Positions 1 to 9,600 of a DNA stretch of 64,000 nucleotides are shown piece by piece (positions within the stretch are counted from its first letter, which is position 1; each line of letters starts with the position of its first letter). The notes below the pieces were generated by a model that saw only the letters and a list, made by a program, of their open reading frames with translations, did not search any database and had not been told where the DNA came from. The DNA is taken from contig NZ_JAFFPT010000009.1 of assembly GCF_016918785.1 (NCBI RefSeq), positions 266,001 to 330,000 on the forward strand. Direction: 5' to 3'. This stretch comes from Leptospira ainazelensis (GTDB lineage Bacteria > Spirochaetota > Leptospiria > Leptospirales > Leptospiraceae). The position numbers were made by a program, and so were the translations under genes.

Positions 1-2
1 AC

Positions 3-2237
3 AACGACGCTCCCGAAGGACCGGTCGAAATCTATCCGGAGGTGACCGATTCTTTCGAGAGTTCGGTTCCCGGAATCCGTGTGATCGGAGATCTTACCGG
101 ATTACCTCTTCTTAAATTCGCCGTGGAAAGCGGATACAAAGTGGTTCAAGAAATTGAAAAGAAAAACGGAAATTACTCGCGATCTAAAAAAGAGGAAAAT
201 CCGGCCTACGACGTTCTGATTATCGGAGCTGGACCATCCGGAATTTCGGCCGGAATCGAATTCAAAAAACTAAATTATAATTTTCTAATATTAGAATCCA
301 ATGATCCGTTTCACACGATCAAAAGTTATCCGAAAGGAAAGCCGATTTTTGCCGAACCGGAGGATGTCGAAACTCACTCTGAAATTCAAATTCACAACGG
401 AACAAAAGAAAGTCTTTTGGAAGACCTTCAATCCTCTCTCAAAAAATGGGATCTACCTCTGGAAGTCGGAGCCAGAGTGATCCGGATTCGGAAGGAAGAA
501 TCAGGCTTTTCTGTCTTCTGTGAAAATGGAAAAAAATTTCTTACAAAGGAAATCATCCTCGCGATCGGTAAAAGCGGTGACGCAGGAAATCTCAAAGTAC
601 CGGGAGAAGAATTACCGAAAGTCTATCATCGGCTGATCGACCCGAAGGACTTTGAAGGAGAAGACGTTCTCGTGGTCGGCGGCGGAGACTCAGCCGTAGA
701 AGCTGCGATCGCAATCAGTGATTATGCGAACTCGACTCGTCTTTCCTACCGAGGAAAAGAATTGGTCCGTCCCAAGTTTGAAAATAAAGAACGTTTTGAT
801 TCCCTCGTCCAAAAGGGAAAGATAGAATTCTTAAATCAAAGCGAAGTGGAAGAGATCGCCGCAAAAGAAGTAAAACTCCGAACGATCGATTCCCAAAACA
901 AGAACGTCGGCACCCGGACGATTTCTAATTCAAACGTATTAGTCCAAATCGGGTCCGGAGCTCCGATCGAGTTTTTAAAAAAAATCGGACTCAGAATTCA
1001 AAATCAGAAACGATTTTGGGATTGGATCGGTTTTATTGAAATGCTTCTTTTTGCAAACGTCGTCTATTTTGGAAAGGCTTCGTTTTATGGGAGCGCTACT
1101 TATTCCGCGATCGCTTTCGGATCCCTGTTTGCCTTTTTAACGCTTGGAATTCCGTTCGGAATTCACCTATTTAGAAAAAGAAAAGAATTGTTTTCGGATT
1201 ATTGGAACACATTCAAAAATATTTATATATTTTCTGCGGCTGCATATTTTATTACGGTCTATGCAGGAGGTAAGTATTTCGATTTTCTATTTTTAGGAAA
1301 ACAACCGGGCTTTCACTATACTCTTTTGTATTCCCTCACCATTCTTACTTTCGGATTGAGAAGAATAAAAGTGAGACCGACAAAGTATATCCGCAGGCAA
1401 ACCTGGACCTTAATTCTAATCCAAGTATTTCCCCTCTTTCTTTTACCCGAAATCATCCTTCCATTCTTAGGACAAAACAATCTTTTAGGAGATCCGAACG
1501 GATTCTTACTGACTCAAGTTTTTCCCTACGGCGCATATTGGAACGCATACGGACTCATTCTCGCGTGGCCTCTGAACATGGGAATTTTCTACAATACCGG
1601 GATTACCACCTTCTGGTTGTTATACGGAATTTTACAAACGTTCGCTGTGATCCCGTATCTCGTCTATCGTTTCGGAAAGGGCGCCTACTGCGGATGGATC
1701 TGTTCCTGCGGCGGGCTGGCCGAGACCTTGGGAGACGAAACAAGAACAAAGATGCCTCATGGAAAACTCGCAAACCGATTGGAAAACGCGGGACAATGGA
1801 TTCTTCTTTTTGCGACGATCATTACGATTTTAAAGTTAAGCGAAATTTTCCTTTCTTCTTGGTTTCCTTTTACACACGTTTTAGGAAGTATCGGAGATCA
1901 CGGAAAAAAAGTCTACGACGTCGTCGTCGATTTGATGTTAGCCGGCGTAGTCGGAGTAGGCGCTTATTTTTTTCTAAGCGGTCGAGTTTGGTGCCGTTTT
2001 TTTTGCCCGCTTTCGGCGCTCATGCATATATATGCAAGATTTAGCAGGTTTCGTATCTTTTCCGAAAAGAAAAAATGTATTTCCTGCAATATCTGCACAA
2101 AGGTCTGTCACCAGGGAATTGACGTTATGAGCTACGCGAACAAAGGAATCCCGATGGACAATGTTCAGTGCGTCCGTTGTTCGGCTTGTGTCGTAAACTG
2201 CCCTACAAAGGTTCTTTCTTTCGGAGAATCGGAATAA
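3..2237 (+). CDS. FAD/NAD(P)-dependent oxidoreductase fused to a membrane 4Fe-4S (NosR/NapH-like) domain, 5' end outside window
   Basis: The reading frame is open to the left edge, so the true start probably lies upstream; a GTG at 42 is the first start codon inside the window. Counting from that GTG, a dinucleotide-binding GAGPSG motif sits near residue 57 and a second one (GGGDSA) near 212, as in thioredoxin-reductase-like flavoproteins. Several hydrophobic segments lie between about 330 and 600, with a CGWICSCGG motif near 549 and CRFFCP near 650, which resemble NapH/CcoG/NosR-type membrane ferredoxins. The C terminus carries two CxxCxxCxxxC clusters (about 678-709) for two 4Fe-4S centres. 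I infer electron transfer between NAD(P)H/FAD and a membrane Fe-S chain; the physiological partner is unknown. It converges on the cdsA-like gene with only 10 bases between. Confidence 0.85.
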   Translation, partial: NDAPEGPVEIYPEVTDSFESSVPGIRVIGDLTGLPLLKFAVESGYKVVQEIEKKNGNYSRSKKEENPAYDVLIIGAGPSGISAGIEFKKLNYNFLILESNDPFHTIKSYPKGKPIFAEPEDVETHSEIQIHNGTKESLLEDLQSSLKKWDLPLEVGARVIRIRKEESGFSVFCENGKKFLTKEIILAIGKSGDAGNLKVPGEELPKVYHRLIDPKDFEGEDVLVVGGGDSAVEAAIAISDYANSTRLSYRGKELVRPKFENKERFDSLVQKGKIEFLNQSEVEEIAAKEVKLRTIDSQNKNVGTRTISNSNVLVQIGSGAPIEFLKKIGLRIQNQKRFWDWIGFIEMLLFANVVYFGKASFYGSATYSAIAFGSLFAFLTLGIPFGIHLFRKRKELFSDYWNTFKNIYIFSAAAYFITVYAGGKYFDFLFLGKQPGFHYTLLYSLTILTFGLRRIKVRPTKYIRRQTWTLILIQVFPLFLLPEIILPFLGQNNLLGDPNGFLLTQVFPYGAYWNAYGLILAWPLNMGIFYNTGITTFWLLYGILQTFAVIPYLVYRFGKGAYCGWICSCGGLAETLGDETRTKMPHGKLANRLENAGQWILLFATIITILKLSEIFLSSWFPFTHVLGSIGDHGKKVYDVVVDLMLAGVVGVGAYFFLSGRVWCRFFCPLSALMHIYARFSRFRIFSEKKKCISCNICTKVCHQGIDVMSYANKGIPMDNVQCVRCSACVVNCPTKVLSFGESE

Positions 2238-2247
2238 CGCAGATTTT

Positions 2248-2991
2248 TTAGAGATAGATGGAACAAACTTTCAATTCGTTTAACAAAACAAAAACCGCCA
2301 AAGTAAAGATCAAAGAATCGAAGCGGTCCAAAATCCCGCCGTGACCCGGAAGAAGATTGGAATAGTCTTTGATCTTAGCTTTTCTCTTTAGCCAACTCGC
2401 GCTTAAATCCCCGCTCAAACTCGACAACGCAATTCCTATTGTAAACGGAAAAGAATCGATTCCATTCTTACCGATAACCGAGAAGAAAAAAACTCCGAAC
2501 AACATCGCAAAAAATGTTCCGCCAGCAAATCCTTCCCAGGTTTTGTTCGGACTGATTCGAGGGGCCATTTTAGTTTTTCCAAAACTCTGACCAGTAAGCT
2601 GACTGAACGCGTCAAAAACGGCGACACTGAGATAAGTCAAAACCAGAACTCGATTTGAAAATAGAAAACCGCTTCCGCAAAATAAAAGCAGTATAAACAA
2701 TCCGATCCATATCGTAAGGATTCGTAACGGTAACGAAAAATTTAAAACGGTTTTTCCGATTTCAAAAATCGCGCCGATCGAAATCAAAAAACAAAAAAGA
2801 AACCAATATATTCCGCCTAACGTAGAAAGAAACGTTGCACCGACTACGATTCCCGCGTAAGACCAATACTTTGCGGTCCTTTTTTTCCTTTCTGCACTAT
2901 CTCGATTTCGTCCGGAAATAAAAAACCAAATACCGCCGGTCAAAAAACTTCCGAGGATAAAAAGAAAAATCGGTAAAACTTCCCTATCCAA
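2248..2991 (-). CDS. cdsA: phosphatidate cytidylyltransferase (CdsA family)
   Basis: An integral membrane protein of 247 residues with about eight hydrophobic segments. The C-terminal third carries the CDP-diglyceride synthetase signature: SxWLKR, then KD, then LPGHGGILDRFD (around residues 200-230). The family makes CDP-diacylglycerol from phosphatidate and CTP at the cytoplasmic membrane. An NKTWEGFAGG motif, also typical of CdsA, lies near residue 150. It is the last gene of a three-gene minus-strand block with a phosphatidyltransferase and a lipid kinase, and its start overlaps the kinase stop by 8 bases, suggesting translational coupling. Leptospira usually has another cdsA next to uppS/dxr, so this may be a paralogue; that cannot be tested from this window. 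Confidence 0.9.
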   Translation of the reverse strand: MDREVLPIFLFILGSFLTGGIWFFISGRNRDSAERKKRTAKYWSYAGIVVGATFLSTLGGIYWFLFCFLISIGAIFEIGKTVLNFSLPLRILTIWIGLFILLLFCGSGFLFSNRVLVLTYLSVAVFDAFSQLTGQSFGKTKMAPRISPNKTWEGFAGGTFFAMLFGVFFFSVIGKNGIDSFPFTIGIALSSLSGDLSASWLKRKAKIKDYSNLLPGHGGILDRFDSLIFTLAVFVLLNELKVCSIYL

Positions 2992-3871
2992 GCGAATGAA
3001 TCCTCAAGGCTCCCGGCAGAATTTTTACGGAAAACTCCATTACATTTTCATAAATTTCTCCGTCCACCATCAGAAGACCGGGACGTTCGTACTTTACGGT
3101 AGAAGCGATCGCCTTTAGACGGTTTGGCGGATCGTAAAGATAAGTTTTGCTCAAGATGGAAAGATTGTGGATGGATTGTTTGATACTTCCTGCGTCGAGT
3201 TCGGCGACGTCGAATTTTCCATCCCAAAGTTCCGCGTTCGGAAAGGCGACAAAGTTTGCGACGTGTTTACTGTTATTGATAATTCCTCCGGAAAGAGATT
3301 TTTTCTCCGCAGGAAATCGATCGTAAGATATCAGATAAGATTCCCGAGTATTCACAAAAGATCCGAGACCGGCCGCAATCGGATAACAGAATTTTCGAAA
3401 ACGTTTAAATGATCGATTCGCCATCTGAGTCACCTTCGCAGGAAATCCAAAACAAACCGTACTCGCCGAAACACACAAAAAAGATTCTTCCATTGTCTTT
3501 ATTTTTAAACTCATCAAATCGATCTTTAATTCCTTGCCCCAGACCAATTTTTCTAAGGACATTCTCCAACTTCCAAGACCAAGATCTCTCGCAAGAGAAT
3601 TTCCCGTTCCTGCGGGAACTAAGCGGATTTTTGGAAAAGGAAAACGTAAAGAGGAAAGAACCTCGTGTAACGTTCCATCGCCTCCTACCACTATAATTTC
3701 ATGAACATCGGATCTTTCTCTAACGATCTCTTTGGCGTGTCCGGGAAAATCGGTTATTCTGCAGGGAATTCCGTTTCCTTCCAAATAGGTTCTTAAAATA
3801 AGATTTTCGGTTTGGTTCTTTGAACCGCTCTTCCCGTTTAAGATTGCAAAACGTTCTTGTTTTGTTTCCAT
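2984..3871 (-). CDS. diacylglycerol kinase family lipid kinase
   Basis: About 295 residues from the chosen ATG at 3871. The nucleotide-binding motif VVGGDGTLHEV lies near residue 62 and VPAGTGNSLARDLG near 90, both diagnostic of the DAGK catalytic (DgkB/YegS) fold. Members phosphorylate diacylglycerol or related lipids using ATP. A longer frame runs to 4000, but 3871 gives a typical family N terminus (METKQERFAILNGKSG) and has GAGGA upstream. It overlaps the end of the upstream phosphatidyltransferase gene by about 34 bases and the downstream cdsA-like gene by 8. The trio would recycle diacylglycerol to phosphatidate, then CDP-diacylglycerol, then phospholipid. The exact lipid substrate is inferred, not shown. 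Confidence 0.85.
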   Translation of the reverse strand: METKQERFAILNGKSGSKNQTENLILRTYLEGNGIPCRITDFPGHAKEIVRERSDVHEIIVVGGDGTLHEVLSSLRFPFPKIRLVPAGTGNSLARDLGLGSWRMSLEKLVWGKELKIDLMSLKIKTMEESFLCVSASTVCFGFPAKVTQMANRSFKRFRKFCYPIAAGLGSFVNTRESYLISYDRFPAEKKSLSGGIINNSKHVANFVAFPNAELWDGKFDVAELDAGSIKQSIHNLSILSKTYLYDPPNRLKAIASTVKYERPGLLMVDGEIYENVMEFSVKILPGALRIHSLG

Positions 3872-4428
3872 ATCCAATACATTCCTCGAACGTTCGGTTT
3901 TAGTTCTTTTAGATAAAATAGAATCACGATTTCTTCCGCGTAAGCGAAACAACAAAGAAAAAAGGAAAGATAGAGGAGCGGACTCCAAGCTCCGAACCAA
4001 AACAACGTCATAAATAAAATTCCAAGCGCATATGCCGCCACCCGGCTCGCATACGTGTGGAAACTGGAAATGGATGAAAATTTGATAAGCGAATAAATCA
4101 TCTCAGCAAAATACAAACCCAATACGGTCGCAATCCACGAAAGATAATTCGACACAAAAGACGGTTCGAATATTAGAATTCCGTAAATTCCAGAAACAAA
4201 AGTCAAAAGGTCCGCGATCGAATCCAATCTCGCGCCAAAAGCCGATTGTACTTTTAAAACTCTCGCGAGAAGGCCGTCTAGGATATCGGACAATAAGGCA
4301 AAAAAGAAAATCCATGAAAAAAGAATTCTTTCTTCTCGGAAGACAAAATAAATCAAAACGGGAAACAGGAGAACCCGGCAAAAGGTAATCGAATTGGGAA
4401 TATTTTTTACCCAAGATTTTTCAGACAT
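3838..4428 (-). CDS. CDP-alcohol phosphatidyltransferase
   Basis: 196 residues with several hydrophobic helices. The CDP-alcohol phosphotransferase signature DxxDGxxARx8GxxxDxxxD is complete, starting near residue 48 (DILDGLLAR, then GARLDSIAD), so all the metal-binding aspartates are present. The family transfers a phosphatidyl group from CDP-diacylglycerol to an alcohol such as glycerol-3-phosphate, serine or inositol; the acceptor cannot be read from sequence. A GGAAG ribosome binding site precedes the ATG. It is the first gene of the minus-strand lipid block, with the lipid kinase and CdsA-like genes behind it. Confidence 0.85.
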   Translation of the reverse strand: MSEKSWVKNIPNSITFCRVLLFPVLIYFVFREERILFSWIFFFALLSDILDGLLARVLKVQSAFGARLDSIADLLTFVSGIYGILIFEPSFVSNYLSWIATVLGLYFAEMIYSLIKFSSISSFHTYASRVAAYALGILFMTLFWFGAWSPLLYLSFFLCCFAYAEEIVILFYLKELKPNVRGMYWIWKQNKNVLQS

Positions 4429-4672
4429 ATCTCAACTTCCTTATCGTTTACGGCCGCGTTATACGAATTCCCGAGGTCCGTCTTGATTAAAGAATTCTTA
4501 TCCGATTGCAATCTTTTTTTGAATCCCAAAACGGAAGTTCGGTTTAAAAAAGACCGACTCTGTTTCAGAATACGTTTTAATAAAACGTGATTTGCTTATG
4601 AACTCGACTTTGCTTTTATATCGCCGAACGGGAGAAAGTCAGACATTGAATCGATTTAATTGCATCCGGAAA

Positions 4673-5566
4673 TTAAGATCCGTAATGGATGTATTCAGGA
4701 TTCGACCAAATTCCTCGGAGGCAATTTCGGATACCGGTGGTCTTGATTCTTCTTCTTAGACCGAAGCTTAAGGAAATCCAGGAAAGACTCGGGTCTGCGT
4801 GATGTGTTTCGTGATTTCCGATTCCCATTCCCAGAGGAAAAGAAAAGGTATTACTTTCCAAATCGGAACGAGAACCCGTATGCTCGCACCAATGTCTCAG
4901 GGAACCCCAGACATTCGCAAAAAGAAAGGAACCGAAAACGAACCAAAGATTCGGTTTTAATTCGATGTAGAGAAGAATGGAAATCGAAAATGAGAAACAT
5001 AAAAACAAAATCGAACGCACCTTCGAATGCAATTTTACCGAAGAGGAAACTTTTTTTAGATCGGCGGTATCACGTTTCGTAAAAAGAATCGCCGCCACAT
5101 TGGAAAATAAAGGAATCAATTCCACAAAAACGTAAAGTTTTCTCCGCTTTTGAAAAAGATTTCTTTTCCATTCCGGCCAAAGCGGATCGTCCGCGGCGTT
5201 TGTATGGGCGTGATGATAAAGATGGATCTTTCGAAACGGTTCCCCGTAAAAAGGAAGAAAGACCAAGGCGGAAGCCAAATTCAAAATCCACCGATCCAAA
5301 TAAGACCGCGTTAGATTTCTATGGGCGCCCTCGTGTACCAGAAGAATCATCCACGCATGAAGAAACAAACCGGAAAACGGAAGAACAAAATAAAAACCGC
5401 TTTGAAACAAAAAATAGAAACCCAAAATTCCGGCAAACAACCCCGAGGCCGCCAACAGACTCAAAACCAATACAAATCCTCTGTGTTTTCTGATTTTTTT
5501 TTCAAAATTCCTTTCCCAATCGTCCTTTGGAAACGGAATCGAAGAATATGAACTCTGTAACATCAT
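4673..5566 (-). CDS. fatty acid desaturase family protein
   Basis: 297 residues, membrane-embedded. Three histidine boxes of the di-iron desaturase/hydroxylase superfamily are present: HEGAH near residue 78, HLYHHAH near 115 and HETHH near 252. Hydrophobic stretches flank the boxes as in acyl-lipid desaturases and carotene ketolases. The likely role is oxygen-dependent modification of membrane fatty acyl chains. It stands alone between the lipid block and an enoyl-CoA hydratase gene. The upstream gap to 5774 is about 200 bases and shows no other gene. Substrate and regiospecificity cannot be predicted. Confidence 0.8.
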   Translation of the reverse strand: MMLQSSYSSIPFPKDDWERNFEKKIRKHRGFVLVLSLLAASGLFAGILGFYFLFQSGFYFVLPFSGLFLHAWMILLVHEGAHRNLTRSYLDRWILNLASALVFLPFYGEPFRKIHLYHHAHTNAADDPLWPEWKRNLFQKRRKLYVFVELIPLFSNVAAILFTKRDTADLKKVSSSVKLHSKVRSILFLCFSFSISILLYIELKPNLWFVFGSFLFANVWGSLRHWCEHTGSRSDLESNTFSFPLGMGIGNHETHHADPSLSWISLSFGLRRRIKTTGIRNCLRGIWSNPEYIHYGS

Positions 5567-5774
5567 ATAAATTGAATATTATAATTTCCTATTTTTTAGT
5601 TTAAAAACTCTACGAAACTTGATTTGCATGAGTTCTTTCGGATCGAAAAAGACCTATCTGGATTTTCAAAACTTAGATTCTTTGTTATTTGAAAAAGGAT
5701 CGACTTTCCTTTCTCTTGATTATGAATTTCAAATAACCTCAACATTGTGATTCGTCGTTTAGTATCAGTGTTCT

Positions 5775-6521
5775 TTATTGACTGATACTCTTCGCGTAGT
5801 TTTGAACTCGCGTCAAAAAGGAAGGATCCTCTAGGAAGACCTCAAATTCGTCGAACTCTTTTCTTAAATTTTCGTATAAATCGCCGATAAAGTAATGATT
5901 CGAAATTCCCTTTAAAATCTTCAACATCCTGAGATTCCACTGCGAAAGCCTTGAGGCGGTAAGAATCGCATGTTTAAGAATATTCTCACCCTCGTAGATT
6001 TCGTCAATAATACCGAGTTCCAGCGCGGATAAGGATCGTATCGGATCTCCTTTTAACGTCAAAGACAAAGCCTTGGTCGGACCGACTTTTCTGACAAGCG
6101 TCGTCAAAAGCGGAGGCGCTCCGAATCTGATTTCCGGACGGAAAAGCATCGCCTTTTTTTCCGAAATGATATAATCTCCGCAGAGGGCGAGGTCAAAACC
6201 TCCCGCCGAAGCAAACCCTTTTAGATCGGTGACGACCGGTTTCGGAAAACTATAAAGAGAATTATGATATTCTAATATTCTATGACGAAAGGACTCAAGG
6301 TTGGTCTGAACGACTTCCTCAAGATCGTAACCGCTGGAAAAATGTTTTCCGGAAGAATTTAAGACGATCGCACGAACCTCCTCGTTCTCCCTATTTGAGT
6401 CAAAGACGTCTTCGAGTTCGTCTCTTATCCGCATATTAAGAGCGTTGGATTTTTGGGGACGATTCAAAGTAACGACGAGGATTTGATTTTTCAGATCCGT
6501 CAATAAACACTCGTAACTCAT
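5775..6521 (-). CDS. enoyl-CoA hydratase/isomerase family protein
   Basis: 248 residues spanning a full crotonase fold. The oxyanion-hole region ([14 protein letters not shown] near residue 57) and the second conserved block ([18 protein letters not shown] near 105) are visible. The glutamate of the RPEIRFG segment, equivalent to the second catalytic Glu of hydratases, is kept. The first catalytic Glu position appears to be Asp (GGFDLA), so the reaction may differ from simple enoyl-CoA hydration. No ribosome binding site stands out before the ATG. No other beta-oxidation gene is adjacent. Confidence 0.8.
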   Translation of the reverse strand: MSYECLLTDLKNQILVVTLNRPQKSNALNMRIRDELEDVFDSNRENEEVRAIVLNSSGKHFSSGYDLEEVVQTNLESFRHRILEYHNSLYSFPKPVVTDLKGFASAGGFDLALCGDYIISEKKAMLFRPEIRFGAPPLLTTLVRKVGPTKALSLTLKGDPIRSLSALELGIIDEIYEGENILKHAILTASRLSQWNLRMLKILKGISNHYFIGDLYENLRKEFDEFEVFLEDPSFLTRVQNYAKSISQ

Positions 6522-6641
6522 TTATATACCCGTTAGAATTAAAATAGGCGACGATCTTAATTCTATGGAATCATTAGGCAAGAAGAATTCGACTTCCATT
6601 CTGCTCGAAACTTAGGCGACCGCAAGTCGATTCAAAGTCGG

Positions 6642-7601
6642 TCATTGATTCCATTTTGGGAAGTTTGCAATATCACTTTGCGCGACGGAGTCGTGAGCGG
6701 GAACGACGACGATTTCCGGCTTTTTAAGAATCAAATCGTGAACCCTCTTGAGCTCTTTTCCAAGAGACTCCGGATCTTTATCGGCAATTCTTCTGGAGAG
6801 TCGAGGTTTGTGGGCGGGAAGTAAAAAACCTTCCTTGGACCAGCTAATATCTCCGGTAAAGAAATATCGTTTTTTAGAAGAGAGATTGAGAAAGAGTCCG
6901 ATCGAACCTCCCCCATGTCCGTCCATCGGAACAAGGACTATACTTCCATCCTGAAAGAGATCCAAACTTTTTGAATACGTTTCATAAGGAACGTCCTTAA
7001 AAATCAAGTTCTCCCATTGAATCCGATCTCCGTCAAATTGACTTTGAATATAACCGTGTCTCGCATTAGAAGCGAATGCCGCGTAACGTTCTTCTTGAGT
7101 TGTAAAAATTTTGGCCCAGGGAAAATCCTTAATCCCGCTCGCGTGATCCCAATGCATATGCGAAAGAAAAACCTTTCCGATTTGTTTGGGATCGTATCCT
7201 TCTCTTTTAAGAAGATCGACCGCGGGGATATGATCCTTATAAGCCATAAGAATCTGAAGGTGGATCGGTTTTAATGCGAATTGCGCCTCGATATCGGTGC
7301 CAAGTCCGGTATCAAATAAGAATTTTCCTTTAGGATGTTCTACGAGCAATGCGGAATGGGAGATGATTCTCTTTTTGAAAAGATCTCCGCCCTCAAACAA
7401 AAAAGCCTCCGATGTATCTGCGCTCGCGGTTCTCAAAAGGGTAAAACGAATACCGGGATTTCTAAGTTCCACGGAATTTTCATTCTTAAATTGCGCAAGA
7501 GTTAAACTATCGATCTCTAATTTAGGATATCCTAATGCAATAACTATCAAACCGAAAATGACAAACCCGAAAAAAACAAAAAATATCCAAAATCGTTTCA
7601 T
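6642..7601 (-). CDS. MBL-fold metallo-hydrolase with N-terminal membrane anchor or signal peptide
   Basis: 319 residues. A hydrophobic N terminus (about residues 4-24) suggests export or anchoring. The metal-binding motif SHMHWDHASG (HxHxDH) lies near residue 147, with a later MDGHGGGS and a C-terminal PAHDS that supply further metal ligands, as in AHL-lactonase-like and related hydrolases. The substrate is unknown. Its ATG overlaps the stop of the upstream TetR gene (ATGA-type, 7598-7601), so the two are almost certainly co-transcribed and the regulator probably controls the hydrolase. Confidence 0.85.
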   Translation of the reverse strand: MKRFWIFFVFFGFVIFGLIVIALGYPKLEIDSLTLAQFKNENSVELRNPGIRFTLLRTASADTSEAFLFEGGDLFKKRIISHSALLVEHPKGKFLFDTGLGTDIEAQFALKPIHLQILMAYKDHIPAVDLLKREGYDPKQIGKVFLSHMHWDHASGIKDFPWAKIFTTQEERYAAFASNARHGYIQSQFDGDRIQWENLIFKDVPYETYSKSLDLFQDGSIVLVPMDGHGGGSIGLFLNLSSKKRYFFTGDISWSKEGFLLPAHKPRLSRRIADKDPESLGKELKRVHDLILKKPEIVVVPAHDSVAQSDIANFPKWNQ

Positions 7602-8182
7602 ACAGTCTCTCCTTGTTGTATCAATAGTTTCGCCGCTTTAGCGGCGGATTTCATCGGTCCCGGATCTCGATTGGTTCGAGACAATAAGATCGCACCTTCG
7701 AGAAGACAGAGAATCGGAGTCGCCAACTCCGAAGCCTCTTTTTTCTCCCATCCCTTTTCGACAAAGTAATCTTCGAGTTCGCCGCTCCATTCTTCGAAAA
7801 TAGTTCTACAAGCATCGTTGACCGGATTGGATAGAGAGGCGGTTTCGGAAGCGGTAGTCGCCACAGGGCACCCTTGACTAAAATCCGTCTCGATCAGCTT
7901 CCGCTCCAGGGCTTTAAAAATCGCTGCGACCCCCGAAACCGGTGTTTTAGAAGAATGTAATAGAGCTTTTAACATCGCTTTCATCTCCCTCCCGGAAGAC
8001 GTGATCGCTTCTGCCGCTAAGTCTTCCTTTCCACCTGGGAAATGAAAATAGATGGAACCCTTAGGAGATCCCGAAGACTCGACTATGTCGTTTAATCCAG
8101 TTCCATTGTAACCGCGAGTCTCGAGCGATAAGGCCATCGCCCTGATCATCCGCTCCTTTGAAACCGTTCCCTTTTCGCCCAT
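7598..8182 (-). CDS. TetR/AcrR family transcriptional regulator
   Basis: 194 residues. The N-terminal helix-turn-helix is typical: SKERMIRAMALSLETRGY, then GTGLNDIVESSGSPKGSIYFHFPGGKEDL. The C-terminal half has GCPVATTASE, a feature of the LmrA/YxaF-like group of TetR proteins. It is the first gene of a two-gene unit with the MBL-fold hydrolase. A palindrome resembling the group's operators lies just upstream (8206-8217), consistent with autoregulation. The ligand is unknown. Confidence 0.88.
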   Translation of the reverse strand: MGEKGTVSKERMIRAMALSLETRGYNGTGLNDIVESSGSPKGSIYFHFPGGKEDLAAEAITSSGREMKAMLKALLHSSKTPVSGVAAIFKALERKLIETDFSQGCPVATTASETASLSNPVNDACRTIFEEWSGELEDYFVEKGWEKKEASELATPILCLLEGAILLSRTNRDPGPMKSAAKAAKLLIQQGETV

Positions 8183-8205
8183 TCTTGGAATGGATCATAA
8201 TTAAA

Positions 8206-8217
8206 TAGACCGGTCAA
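8206..8217. promoter_or_regulatory. candidate TetR operator TAGACCGGTCAA
   Basis: The core GACCGGTC is a perfect palindrome, and TAGACCGGTCAA is near-symmetric. It lies 24 bases upstream of the TetR start codon. TAGAC half-sites are known from LmrA/YxaF-type regulators, the group this TetR resembles. The site sits in the 276-base gap between the sensor kinase and the TetR gene, where the promoter must be. Confidence 0.5.
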
Positions 8218-8458
8218 CATATTTTCCATTAAAATTTTGAATTTTATGAAATAACAAACGCTCCATAGAAAAAACTTGAAGCTGATTTTGGTTCAAAAAG
8301 TGCGAACCTAGTCCGACGATCTACCGGTTTTGGACTCCGCTTTCGGAAATTTGAGAGAAAATCGGTCTTTCATTCAAGGAAGTTTCGGTTACGGCAAATT
8401 CGTCTTATCTCATGAAAAATATTTTTAGTATATTAGTAAATACTAATCCAATAGATTG

Positions 8459-9580
8459 CTAAAGTAGGCTTGCAAACAGATCACGATTTGAAAATTCCAG
8501 GACGGCTTTTGAGCCGAGCTCGTTCGAATCAAATCGAAAGGTTCCCTTTAGTTGTTGTGTCATGATGGAAATCAACGTAAAGCCGGTTGTCTTCGGTTGA
8601 GACCAGGTCGAATTGTCTTGGATACCGGGTCCGGCGTCCAAAACGATAAGTGTATATCGACTATTTGAAAAGTTCAGCTCAATCGTAATTTTATTTTCTT
8701 TACTCTTTTTGCCGGAATGCCGGACCGCGTTGTTCAACAACTCAAATACGATCATCGCAAAGGGAACCGAAATTTCGATGCTCAGGGGCGCTCCGTTTCG
8801 GCTTCGCCGAAACTCTATCGAAGAGGCGTCTTGGATTCTTATCAAACTAACGATTTCTTCCAAAACTTTATTGAGATCGACTTCATAATCCGTCTCGGAC
8901 TTGTAGATCGCGTCGTGAATCTTCGATAACATAAGAATTCTTTCGTTAAAACTTTCGATCTGTTGATCGCCGCTCTGACGGTGTAAATTCGCGAATCCGC
9001 TCAGAATCTGAAGATTGTTTTTGACACGGTGGTGAATTTCCCGAATAAAAACTTCTTTTTCTTTTTTGTGGCTCGTTAGCACTCGAACGGTGATGATCGC
9101 AAGAGTACAAAAAAGTATGAATTTAAGGATAGTATCGAAAATAAATGCGGAACTCAATTCTCCTCTGCCCCAATACTGATACATCCGAATCGCCATGAGA
9201 AGACCCGTATAACAAGAAACGGCGATCGTAAGTTTACTATTGGAAAAATGTAAGAAAAGTATGATAATCGTCGCCATCGAAAAATAGATATTTCCGGTTT
9301 GCATTCCGAAAAAGATTCCGAACGTCAACGCGGTAAGACTCAAGTAAAGAATCGAATAGATTGCTGTCTCCAATCGATCGATCATTAGAAAAAGGATCGA
9401 TATAAGCGCGGATACTGCAAAGATCAAAAAACCGATTCTAATTCCCTGACGAATATAAAGAAGACAAGCTGCGATCGAAACGATAAAAATAACGAGGTCG
9501 GTTACGTAAAGATGATACGCTTTTTTGCGAGTGAGATAGTCTCTTCTTCCGTAGATTCGGTTTATTTTTTCAAAAAACAT
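8459..9580 (-). CDS. membrane sensor histidine kinase, HisKA_2 type
   Basis: 373 residues. The first 170 contain about six hydrophobic helices with no recognisable periplasmic sensor domain. The phosphoacceptor EIHHRVKNNLQIL (His near residue 183) is diagnostic of the HisKA_2/HWE-like group. The ATPase part shows ELLNNAVRHSGKKS (N box) and DAGPGIQD (G1 box). No response regulator gene is adjacent, so the partner must be elsewhere. The C terminus follows directly after the ATPase fold. No strong ribosome binding site precedes the start; a hairpin lies about 20 bases upstream. Confidence 0.85.
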   Translation of the reverse strand: MFFEKINRIYGRRDYLTRKKAYHLYVTDLVIFIVSIAACLLYIRQGIRIGFLIFAVSALISILFLMIDRLETAIYSILYLSLTALTFGIFFGMQTGNIYFSMATIIILFLHFSNSKLTIAVSCYTGLLMAIRMYQYWGRGELSSAFIFDTILKFILFCTLAIITVRVLTSHKKEKEVFIREIHHRVKNNLQILSGFANLHRQSGDQQIESFNERILMLSKIHDAIYKSETDYEVDLNKVLEEIVSLIRIQDASSIEFRRSRNGAPLSIEISVPFAMIVFELLNNAVRHSGKKSKENKITIELNFSNSRYTLIVLDAGPGIQDNSTWSQPKTTGFTLISIMTQQLKGTFRFDSNELGSKAVLEFSNRDLFASLL

Positions 9581-9600
9581 TATAGCTTAGAATTTTCTAC

